Source: CAYUWG01 sp964448285 (GTDB lineage: Bacteria > Bacteroidota > Ignavibacteria > SZUA-365). Taken from it: 12,584 nucleotides of DNA. This document shows, in pieces, positions 6,356 through 12,584 of this stretch. Position 1 is the first letter of the stretch. Each line of letters begins with the position of its first letter. A model generated the notes under the pieces. That model was not told the origin of the DNA. It did no database searches and saw only the letters and a program-made list of their open reading frames with translations. Location of the stretch: positions 1-12,584 of the forward strand of contig CAYUWG010000088.1 in NCBI GenBank assembly GCA_964448285.1, read 5' to 3'. Position numbers and translations under genes: made by a program.

Positions 6356-7149
6356 GATTCCTCCATGTGACTGGTTGCTTTCGTCGGGAACTCGCCCGTT
6401 AACGCTTTGCGCGCGATGTCCCGTGTGTCGGGTGGAAAGTTTCCCTCGGAAATCCATAACAGGTACGATGGCTCTTCCTGAACGGCGTGTTGCAAAGGCT
6501 TTCCGCGATACTTCCCGAAGTTGAATACCGCTGAGTCCCCATCCCAAACGAACTTTCCCTCGTCATCCACCCAGTTGGGATTACGCGGGTGGAGCATCGA
6601 TTCAAGCTCTTCGATGTCCGTCGGGAGCTCGTCATAACGCTCATACTGCGCGGCGAAAATTTCTGCGGTGGCTTCTGCGTCGGCAAGTGCGGAATGCGCC
6701 GCCACGAGCGGCTTGTCGCAATAGAAACGATACGCTGCGCTCAAATCGCGCGGCTCCTTCATGTGATAAATTCTCTGCACATCCACGACCCGGACATTCG
6801 AAGTATCGAACGGATGTCCTGCGCGCTCGAACTCGGCTTTCAACATCGGCAGGTCGAAGCGGCGCACGTTGTATCCCGAAATGTCGCAGTCGCGGAGAAA
6901 GTCGATGAGCCGAAGGGCAAGGTGTTTGAAGGTCGGTTCGAGCGCCACGTCCGCATCGGTGATACCGTGGATTGCTGTCGCTTCAGGGGGGATGCGCATT
7001 TCAGGGAAGAGCCGGTGCACGAGCGTCGCTTTCCTCCCGTCAGGATGGAGCTTTACGAGTGCGATCTCGATGATTCGGTCGGTGAAGACATTCGTGCCTG
7101 TCGTTTCCAGATCGAAGAACACAAGCGGACGTCTGAGGTGCAGTTTCAT
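6352..7149 (-). CDS. DnaQ-like DEDDh 3'-5' exonuclease with C-terminal DUF3820-like segment
   Basis: The start at 7149 gives 265 residues beginning 'MKLHLRRPLVFFDLETTG'. All three exonuclease motifs are present: Exo I Asp13/Glu15 in 'FFDLETTG', Exo II Asp99 in 'SGYNVRRFDLPML', and Exo III His152/Asp157 in 'AAHSALADAEAT'. They make it a two-metal DEDDh nuclease like the DNA polymerase III epsilon subunit. Residues ~208-236 ('FNFGKYRGKPLQHAV', 'PSYLLWI') match the short C-terminal module often attached to exodeoxyribonuclease X-type proteins. The role is probably DNA repair or processing of 3' ends. An in-frame ATG at 7227 would add 26 residues not expected in the family. The ribosome-binding site is weak at both. 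It is first in the pair with the ArsC-like gene. Confidence 0.92.
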   Translation of the reverse strand: MKLHLRRPLVFFDLETTGTNVFTDRIIEIALVKLHPDGRKATLVHRLFPEMRIPPEATAIHGITDADVALEPTFKHLALRLIDFLRDCDISGYNVRRFDLPMLKAEFERAGHPFDTSNVRVVDVQRIYHMKEPRDLSAAYRFYCDKPLVAAHSALADAEATAEIFAAQYERYDELPTDIEELESMLHPRNPNWVDDEGKFVWDGDSAVFNFGKYRGKPLQHAVQEEPSYLLWISEGNFPPDTRDIARKALTGEFPTKATSHMEES

Positions 7150-7276
7150 GATCGTAAAAATGTCCTGATCGCAGAGAAGAGACAAGCGCGCCACACGATT
7201 GGAGCCATGGTAATCCGGGATTTGCATTCCTCGATCCTTATTGTTACCGTCATGCCAACGATTAAGGAGCGACTCG
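7150..7276. promoter_or_regulatory. Divergent spacer between the exonuclease operon and the tandem array
   Basis: This 127-bp region must hold the promoters for the exonuclease operon (-) and probably for the whole array (+). No convincing promoter pair was found by eye. AAGGAG at 7264-7269, 7 nt before the ATG at 7277, is the ribosome-binding site of the first array gene and fixes its start. Confidence 0.4.
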
Positions 7277-8998
7277 ATGGTTTCTTGTCACAATGTTCTT
7301 CGACTGACTCTCCACCTCACTGCGACAGCGTTTGTAATCGCAGTCCTCTTCAGCACTGCCACAGCGCAAAGGCGGTTGGATGGCCGCGTCATCACGACCG
7401 ACAGCATTCCCGTGCACAATGCAATCGTGCACTTACGACTGCAGGAAGACACGACAAAGTATTTCCGCACTTTGACGGATTCTGAAGGCCGGTTCACATT
7501 CCTCCTCACTAACGTCGAGTCTATGGGGACAGTGAAGGACTTTGCGCTTCATCCAAACTTTCCAAACCCGTTTTCATCTTCGACAACCATCTCATTCTCA
7601 ATCTCTCACGGGGAGCCTGTTACGCTAAGAATACACGACCTTCTTGGCCGGCAAGTACGGACTCTGGTAAGCCAGCAGTTGGAAGCCGGGAGTTATCGCG
7701 TGGATTGGGACGGAAGAGACGAAGCAACTAAGCAGCTTTCGCAAGGTGCGTACGTTTCCGTTCTCCAGACAAAGAATGGCATTGCCACTGGGCGGCTCAT
7801 GCTTTCCGGCGAACGGCAAAGTGGTAAACCTAAGACCGGCCTTACGCGGATTGGAGATGTTGTAAGACTGGGGAAGAGCGCAAGCTTACAGCAAGTTTCC
7901 ATCGACGTGCGAGATACGACAGCCGCTTTGCCGCGTTTTCTTTCGCGAACGGAACTGTCGTATTCATTCGAGAGCGACACGAGTGTTACGATCATCGTGG
8001 ATTATGGTGGAATTGAAGACATGGGGTTCCCATCAAAAGAAGTAAGAAGACTTTTTCTCGATGATCCATACTTATACGTTTGTGCCGGTAAATACGGTCT
8101 CTGGCGAAGAAATATCGACACACTCGCATCATGGGAATATTTAGGGCTTGCCGATACGACACCGAACATGGGATACGGTGTTTTGGACGTTGATGCGAAC
8201 GGGCGCGATATCCTTGTTGCGTATTACGGAAGAAATGTATTAAATCTCGATAGCTCAATCGCAGTCTGGCGAAGTACCAACGACGGCGCTATGTGGGTCA
8301 GGTCTGATAGTGGGATAGTAGGCTCGTTCGACCCGAAAATCGATTTGAATAGGATGACAGAAATAAAACGATCACCTCATAAGAGGGATATCGTTATCGC
8401 GCTATATGACGGGACAGCAATGTACCGTTCGATGGATGGTGGAATCTCTTGGTCGCTTCATCTCGGGCGTAGGGGTGTATTCGGTGCTATTGCTGATTTG
8501 CATTGGAATCCATATTCGGAAGGAGAGTTTTGGATAAGTGGATCGAATACTATTAGTATGACGACATTTCTGCGTGCGTACTTATCGTATGGAGACAGCG
8601 TGCGTACAGGACTCGGAATTGGCTTTCATGGTGATGTTGCATTCGATCCATTCAACAAACTTCATGTGTTCTTATCTGATGGACCTTTGTGGGAGAGTTC
8701 TGACGGAGGGTTGAACTGGATTCAGCATTCCTTACCAGCGTATTTAGGGTCGAAACAATTGGCAGCGTCTATTGTGGAGTCACCCAGCCAAAGTGGAATC
8801 TTTTTCGGAAGCACTTGGGAGGATCCAATGCGAGTAAGCTATCTCTTCGTCTTCAATGCAGAAGAAAGTACGTTCAAAGTGTTGGGTAGGATCGATAGAG
8901 AGGCATATTCTCTCGTTTTAGATAAATACAGTTTCATCTATTGCATATCGCGTGGCGCTATCTATCGCATGCTTGCATCGGAGGGATCGCGGAAATGA
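7277..8998 (+). CDS. Array protein 1: secreted, N-terminal FlgD/T9SS-like domain plus Asp-box beta-propeller
   Basis: The ATG at 7277 (not 7241) follows AAGGAG and gives a 573-residue protein. Residues 1-30 are a signal peptide ('TATAFVIAVLFSTATA', cleavage before Gln31). Residues ~32-80 look like a carboxypeptidase-regulatory segment ('GRVITTDSIPVHNA', 'TLTDSEGRFTF'). Residues ~88-177 match a FlgD-Ig/T9SS type A sorting domain ('FALHPNFPNPFSSSTTISF', 'LRIHDLLGRQVRTL', 'YRVDWDGRDEATKQLSQGAY'), which is normally the last domain of a protein. From ~245 the sequence is propeller-like with Asp-boxes at 333 (STNDGAMW), 385 (SMDGGISW) and 474 (SSDGGLNW), as in BNR/sortilin/VPS10 propellers. The last ~150 residues differ strongly from copies 2 and 3, and it lacks their shared C-terminus. 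No catalytic residues were recognised. Location is periplasmic or extracellular by inference. Confidence 0.85.
   Translation: MVSCHNVLRLTLHLTATAFVIAVLFSTATAQRRLDGRVITTDSIPVHNAIVHLRLQEDTTKYFRTLTDSEGRFTFLLTNVESMGTVKDFALHPNFPNPFSSSTTISFSISHGEPVTLRIHDLLGRQVRTLVSQQLEAGSYRVDWDGRDEATKQLSQGAYVSVLQTKNGIATGRLMLSGERQSGKPKTGLTRIGDVVRLGKSASLQQVSIDVRDTTAALPRFLSRTELSYSFESDTSVTIIVDYGGIEDMGFPSKEVRRLFLDDPYLYVCAGKYGLWRRNIDTLASWEYLGLADTTPNMGYGVLDVDANGRDILVAYYGRNVLNLDSSIAVWRSTNDGAMWVRSDSGIVGSFDPKIDLNRMTEIKRSPHKRDIVIALYDGTAMYRSMDGGISWSLHLGRRGVFGAIADLHWNPYSEGEFWISGSNTISMTTFLRAYLSYGDSVRTGLGIGFHGDVAFDPFNKLHVFLSDGPLWESSDGGLNWIQHSLPAYLGSKQLAASIVESPSQSGIFFGSTWEDPMRVSYLFVFNAEESTFKVLGRIDREAYSLVLDKYSFIYCISRGAIYRMLASEGSRK
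7304..8007 (+). repeat. Conserved 5' block of the tandem array, copy 1
   Basis: Compared by eye, 7367-8007 differs from copy 2 (9163-9803) at 2 bases in 641 and from copy 3 (10881-11521) at 8. All three are identical over 7367-7867 (501 nt). The match to copy 3 starts further left, at 7304. The block covers the signal-peptide end, the regulatory-like segment and the FlgD-like domain, and stops just before the propeller. Confidence 0.9.
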
Positions 8999-9072
8999 AA
9001 ATCAAGCACATTCTGACCTGTCAAGAACCGATACCTATTTTCATTTATGCTTCTCAGCAATATAAACGTCCG

Positions 9073-10791
9073 ATGGCTTCTTGCAACAACGTTCTTCGCC
9101 TGACTCTCCACATCACCGCGACTGTGTTTGGAATCGCATTCCTCATCAGCACTGCCGCAGGGCAAAGGCGGTTGGATGGCCGCGTCATCACGACCGACAG
9201 CATTCCCGTGCACAATGCAATCGTGCACTTACGACTGCAGGAAGACACGACAAAGTATTTCCGCACTTTGACGGATTCTGAAGGCCGGTTCACATTCCTC
9301 CTCACTAACGTCGAGTCTATGGGGACAGTGAAGGACTTTGCGCTTCATCCAAACTTTCCAAACCCGTTTTCATCTTCGACAACCATCTCATTCTCAATCT
9401 CTCACGGGGAGCCTGTTACGCTAAGAATACACGACCTTCTTGGCCGGCAAGTACGGACTCTGGTAAGCCAGCAGTTGGAAGCCGGGAGTTATCGCGTGGA
9501 TTGGGACGGAAGAGACGAAGCAACTAAGCAGCTTTCGCAAGGTGCGTACGTTTCCGTTCTCCAGACAAAGAATGGCATTGCCACTGGGCGGCTCATGCTT
9601 TCCGGCGAACGGCAAAGTGGTAAACCTAAGACCGGCCTTACGCGGATTGGAGATGTTGTAAGACTGGGGAAGAGCGCAAGCTTACAGCAAGTTTCCATCG
9701 ACGTGCGAGATACGACAGCCGCTTTGCCGCGTTTTCTTTCGCGAACGGACCTGTCGTATTCATTCGAGAGCGACACGAGTGTTACGATCATCGTAGATTA
9801 TGGAGGCTGGGAGGATCTCGGTTCTCCGACAAAAGATGTGCATACACTTTTTCTCGATGAACCGTATTTGTATGCCTGTGCAGGCAAGTATGGTCTTTGG
9901 AGAAGAAATATTGAAAGCCTTACGCCATGGGAATTCCTGGGATTAAGCGACACTGCATTGGATAGGGGAGGTGTTATGGATGTTGATGCCTATGGCGCAG
10001 ATATCCTTGTTGCCTATTCAGGAAGGCACTTAGACTATAATATTGATAGTACTGTTGCTGCCTGGCGAAGTAAAGATAATGGAAGGACCTGGTTTCGCTC
10101 CGACGGCGGTATTCCAAATACATTTGATCCAACGCACAAACAATCCATGTTAACGAAGCTCCGCCGATCACCGCACACAAAAGATACTATTGTTGCTCTT
10201 TACCTGAGCGCCGCGAGATATCGCTCTACGAACAGGGGAGAATCGTGGATTTTACTTCACGGAAATACGGCAATAATTGCGCCTTGGGCATTTCTAAAAT
10301 GGAATCCATATAGAAGGGGAGAAATTTGGATTTGGGGTGCAACCGGTGTTGACTTCACTCCATTTATTGCCGTTTTGGAGGAGTTTGGAAATAGAGGGCG
10401 TTCGATAAATGGCCTTGGAAGGGGAGGCGCCCCTCTCATCTTTGATCCACAGAATCCCGACCGTCTGTTCTATGCATGGTACACCTTGAATGAAACAAAG
10501 GATGGCGGCGTGTCTTGGACCGGATACTACCCACCAATCGTTGGTGGACAACAGCTTAACCTTACCGAGGGAACAGAGAATCCCTTGTCGCGAAATATGG
10601 CCTTATTCGCTGTATCCAAATCAGACCCTCCCCACCTGGCATTCATTCTTTTAAGAGATATGGATGCCAACAATTACAGATTTCTGACCAGGGTTCCATC
10701 TGTCGGGAACAATCTTGTTGTTGATCGGCGCAATTATCTCTATTGGAATTGGGCCGGCCAAATACAGAGGCTGAGCATCAAGGAGTATTGA
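9073..10791 (+). CDS. Array protein 2: secreted, N-terminal FlgD/T9SS-like domain plus Asp-box beta-propeller
   Basis: The start at 9073 ('MASCNNVLRL') is set by alignment with copies 1 and 3 and gives 572 residues; no ribosome-binding site precedes it. An in-frame ATG at 8995 overlaps the stop of copy 1 as ATGA and has GGAGGG 9 nt upstream. It would add 26 residues before the signal peptide and could be the real, coupled start. The domain order is as in copy 1, and the first ~220 residues after the signal peptide are almost identical. The signal-peptide region itself is the most diverged of the three. The propeller has Asp-boxes at 333 (SKDNGRTW), 385 (STNRGESW) and 475 (TKDGGVSW). The C-terminus 'NYLYWNWAGQIQRLSIKEY' is identical to that of copy 3. 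Confidence 0.85.
   Translation: MASCNNVLRLTLHITATVFGIAFLISTAAGQRRLDGRVITTDSIPVHNAIVHLRLQEDTTKYFRTLTDSEGRFTFLLTNVESMGTVKDFALHPNFPNPFSSSTTISFSISHGEPVTLRIHDLLGRQVRTLVSQQLEAGSYRVDWDGRDEATKQLSQGAYVSVLQTKNGIATGRLMLSGERQSGKPKTGLTRIGDVVRLGKSASLQQVSIDVRDTTAALPRFLSRTDLSYSFESDTSVTIIVDYGGWEDLGSPTKDVHTLFLDEPYLYACAGKYGLWRRNIESLTPWEFLGLSDTALDRGGVMDVDAYGADILVAYSGRHLDYNIDSTVAAWRSKDNGRTWFRSDGGIPNTFDPTHKQSMLTKLRRSPHTKDTIVALYLSAARYRSTNRGESWILLHGNTAIIAPWAFLKWNPYRRGEIWIWGATGVDFTPFIAVLEEFGNRGRSINGLGRGGAPLIFDPQNPDRLFYAWYTLNETKDGGVSWTGYYPPIVGGQQLNLTEGTENPLSRNMALFAVSKSDPPHLAFILLRDMDANNYRFLTRVPSVGNNLVVDRRNYLYWNWAGQIQRLSIKEY
9163..9905 (+). repeat. Conserved 5' block of the tandem array, copy 2
   Basis: This tract is near identical to copy 3 (10881-11623), with about 9 mismatches in 743 nt by eye. 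It runs about 100 nt further into the propeller than the block shared with copy 1, which ends at 9803. Confidence 0.9.
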
Positions 10792-10872
10792 TGGGTTCTT
10801 GTCACAACGTTCTTCGCCTGACTCTCCACCTCACTGCGACAGCGTTTGTAATCGCAGTCCTCTTCAGCACTG
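10723..10872 (+). repeat. 150-nt junction repeat between copies 2 and 3
   Basis: These 150 nt (last 69 nt of gene 2 and first 82 nt of gene 3, sharing one base) recur without a mismatch at 12435-12584, 1712 bp to the right. The repeat unit therefore crosses the gene boundary, as expected from tandem duplication. The match may continue beyond the window. Confidence 0.92.
10780..10793 (+). promoter_or_regulatory. Ribosome-binding site and TGATG coupling site for array gene 3
   Basis: AAGGAG (10780-10785) is formed by the Lys-Glu codons at the end of gene 2 and lies 5 nt before the ATG at 10791. That ATG shares its A with the TGA stop of gene 2. Ribosomes finishing gene 2 can restart on gene 3. 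Confidence 0.8.
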
Positions 10873-12503
10873 CCACAGCGCAAAGGCGGTTGGATGGCCG
10901 CGTCATCACGACCGACAGCATTCCCGTGCACAATGCAATCGTGCACTTACGACTGCAGGAAGACACGACAAAGTATTTCCGCACTTTGACGGATTCTGAA
11001 GGCCGGTTCACATTCCTCCTCACTAACGTCGAGTCTATGGGGACAGTGAAGGACTTTGCGCTTCATCCAAACTTTCCAAACCCGTTTTCATCTTCGACAA
11101 CCATCTCATTCTCAATCTCTCACGGGGAGCCTGTTACGCTAAGAATACACGACCTTCTTGGCCGGCAAGTACGGACTCTGGTAAGCCAGCAGTTGGAAGC
11201 CGGGAGTTATCGCGTGGATTGGGACGGAAGAGACGAAGCAACTAAGCAGCTTTCGCAAGGTGCGTACGTTTCCGTTCTCCAGACAAAGAATGGCATTGCC
11301 ACTGGGCGGCTCATGCTTTCCGGCGAACGGCAAAGTGGTAAACCTAAGACCGGCCTTACGCGGATTGGAGATGTTGTAAGATTGGGGAAGAGCGCAAGCT
11401 TACAGCAAGTTCTTATCGACGTGCGTGACACGACAGCCGCTTTGCCGCGTTTTCTTTCGCGAACGGACCCGTCGTATTCATTCGAGAGCGACACGAGTGT
11501 TACGATCATCGTGGATTATGGAGGCTGGGAGGATCTCGGTTCTCCGACAAAAGATGTCCATACACTTTTTCTCGATGAACCGTATTTGTATGCCTGTGCA
11601 GGCAAGTATGGTCTTTGGAGAAGGGATATTGAGAAACTCACGCCATGGGAGTTTTTAGGGCTACAAGATACAACATTGAAATATGGCGGGGTGTTAGACG
11701 TTGACGCTTCCGGAGAGGATATTCTTGTTGCTTACGCAGGTAAATATCCGAAGGACCCAGACAGTTCTGTTGCAGTATGGCGGAGTAAAGATGCTGGTCG
11801 TACATGGTTTCGATCTGATAGTGGAATACCGATTACGTTTGAGCCGTCGCCTAAGTCTTCGAAGCTTACAAAATTGCGACGTTCTCCACACCGAGGAAAT
11901 ACTGTAATTGGATTGTATTTTAGCGCAGCGATGTATCGCTCTATAGATAGTGGATATACTTGGACTCTCCTTCGGGGTCGTACAGATGTCACTGCACTTG
12001 ATGCCTACTTCAAATGGAATCCGCATCGAAGCGGAGAGATATGGATCTGGGGCTTGACGGGATTGGAGTTCTTTCCATTCATTGGTGCTTTAGAGGAGTA
12101 TGGGGAGAGGGTCCGTTCGATAAACGGTTCCGGAAGGTTCGGTCATATATTTTTTAATCCTAACAATCCTGACCATATCTTTTACACATATTACACTCTG
12201 AATGAAACAACCGATGGCGGATTATCCTGGAAAGAATACACACCGCCAGCCGTGGGGAACGAGCAATTATTACTCAACGAAGGGAAGGAAAATTCCATAT
12301 CAGGAAACATGGTGTTGTTTGCCGCGACGAAATCTGATCCGCCGCATAAGGCTTATATACTACTAAGAGATATGTATCGCAACGACTATAAATTTCTCAC
12401 AAGGGTTCCAACCGTTGGAAACAATCTCGTTATAGATCGGCGCAATTATCTCTATTGGAATTGGGCCGGCCAAATACAGAGGCTGAGCATCAAGGAGTAT
12501 TGA
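10791..12503 (+). CDS. Array protein 3: secreted, N-terminal FlgD/T9SS-like domain plus Asp-box beta-propeller
   Basis: This 570-residue protein starts at the TGATG overlap with gene 2 ('MGSCHNVLRLTLHLTATAF') behind AAGGAG; an in-frame ATG at 10743 lies inside gene 2 and is not used. The domain order is signal peptide 1-30, regulatory-like segment ~32-80, FlgD/T9SS-like domain ~88-177, and propeller from ~245 with Asp-boxes at 332 (SKDAGRTW), 384 (SIDSGYTW) and 473 (TTDGGLSW). Its signal-peptide DNA is closest to copy 1, while its propeller is closest to copy 2. Between copies 2 and 3 the propellers share motifs such as 'RRSPH', 'WNP', 'GEIWIWG', 'YTLNET' and 'KSDPPH', but many positions between them differ. 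Function is not recognised; surface binding or an extracellular role is an inference from the propeller and the signal peptide. Confidence 0.87.
   Translation: MGSCHNVLRLTLHLTATAFVIAVLFSTATAQRRLDGRVITTDSIPVHNAIVHLRLQEDTTKYFRTLTDSEGRFTFLLTNVESMGTVKDFALHPNFPNPFSSSTTISFSISHGEPVTLRIHDLLGRQVRTLVSQQLEAGSYRVDWDGRDEATKQLSQGAYVSVLQTKNGIATGRLMLSGERQSGKPKTGLTRIGDVVRLGKSASLQQVLIDVRDTTAALPRFLSRTDPSYSFESDTSVTIIVDYGGWEDLGSPTKDVHTLFLDEPYLYACAGKYGLWRRDIEKLTPWEFLGLQDTTLKYGGVLDVDASGEDILVAYAGKYPKDPDSSVAVWRSKDAGRTWFRSDSGIPITFEPSPKSSKLTKLRRSPHRGNTVIGLYFSAAMYRSIDSGYTWTLLRGRTDVTALDAYFKWNPHRSGEIWIWGLTGLEFFPFIGALEEYGERVRSINGSGRFGHIFFNPNNPDHIFYTYYTLNETTDGGLSWKEYTPPAVGNEQLLLNEGKENSISGNMVLFAATKSDPPHKAYILLRDMYRNDYKFLTRVPTVGNNLVIDRRNYLYWNWAGQIQRLSIKEY
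10818..11623 (+). repeat. Conserved 5' block of the tandem array, copy 3
   Basis: It is identical to copy 1 over 10818-11381 (564 nt), then scattered changes appear, including a TCC to CTT codon change (Ser to Leu) near 11412. The match to copy 2 persists to 11623. Confidence 0.9.
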
Positions 12504-12584
12504 TGGGTTCTTGTCACAACGTTCTTCGCCTGACTCTCCACCTCACTGCGACAGCGTTTGTAATCGCAGTCCTCTTCAGCACTG
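12435..12584 (+). repeat. 150-nt junction repeat between copies 3 and 4 (cut by window edge)
   Basis: It is identical to 10723-10872 up to the last base of the window, and includes the second AAGGAG (12492-12497) and TGATG site (12502-12505, ATG at 12503). Confidence 0.92.
12503..12584 (+). CDS. Array protein 4 (5' end only)
   Basis: The ATG overlaps the stop of gene 3 as TGATG with AAGGAG 5 nt upstream. The 27 codons visible encode 'MGSCHNVLRLTLHLTATAF' and the rest of the signal peptide, with DNA identical to the start of copy 3. The remainder lies outside the window, so it is not known whether it is intact. Confidence 0.85.
   Translation, partial: MGSCHNVLRLTLHLTATAFVIAVLFST

Noticed and set aside
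6356..6547. 64-residue N-terminal extension of the ArsC-like protein
   Set aside because: The extension lies inside the exonuclease gene, and the family begins at 'MKHDQVEVWG' (6355), which also forms the ATGA overlap.
6589..7485. 298-codon plus-strand open frame opposite the exonuclease gene
   Set aside because: It is antisense to a gene with all three exonuclease motifs, shows no domain pattern, and crosses into the start of the array in a different frame.
7367..11521. Phase-variation or retroelement diversification (invertible segments, template/variable repeats)
   Set aside because: All copies are in the same orientation. No inverted repeats, recombinase, reverse transcriptase or adenine-biased differences were seen; the pattern fits homologous recombination.

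Overview
The window looks like a chromosomal segment of a member of the Bacteroidota/Chlorobiota/Ignavibacteria (FCB) group. Two signals point there: type IX secretion system (T9SS) type A sorting-domain sequences, both at a C-terminus (left-edge gene) and in the 'NFPNPF...STTISF' style typical of Ignavibacteria/Kapabacteria-like genomes; and weak or absent Shine-Dalgarno sequences on many genes. No rRNA, tRNA, CRISPR array, transposase or phage gene was seen. The lineage is an inference from motifs.

Layout. (1) 1-1415 (+): the 3' part of a secreted protein ending in a T9SS sorting domain, followed by about 180 bp that may hold a gene remnant. (2) 2926-1593 (-): a two-gene operon with an ATGA overlap. 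It encodes a RIC/YtfE-type di-iron (hemerythrin-like) protein that lacks the usual N-terminal Cys pair, and a LuxR-type regulator with a degenerate receiver domain. (3) 3154-3789 (+): a divergently transcribed protein with a C-terminal NusG-domain-II-like module. The divergent spacer holds two perfect palindromes. (4) 3961-4206: a small signal-peptide protein with a 17-bp palindrome just before its start. (5) 4487-5941: an OmpA-family outer-membrane protein with calcium-binding thrombospondin type 3 repeats. (6) 7149-5996 (-): a DEDDh exonuclease and an ArsC/Spx-like protein, again with an ATGA overlap. (7) 7277 to the right edge (+): a tandem array of at least four paralogous secreted proteins, three complete and one cut by the window edge.

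The array is the most unusual part. Every complete copy has a signal peptide, a carboxypeptidase-regulatory-like segment, a FlgD/T9SS-sorting-like Ig domain placed near the N-terminus instead of the C-terminus, and a C-terminal Asp-box (BNR/sortilin-like) beta-propeller. About 640 nt of the 5' half are nearly identical between copies (2 to 8 mismatches by eye), while the propeller halves have diverged strongly. The closest pair of copies changes along the gene, which indicates gene conversion or unequal crossing-over. Successive copies are joined by TGATG stop/start overlaps, and the ribosome-binding site of the next gene is encoded in the last codons of the previous one. This looks like a diversifying family of secreted proteins with a constant module and variable propellers. 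No recombinase is visible, and no function was recognised for the propellers.
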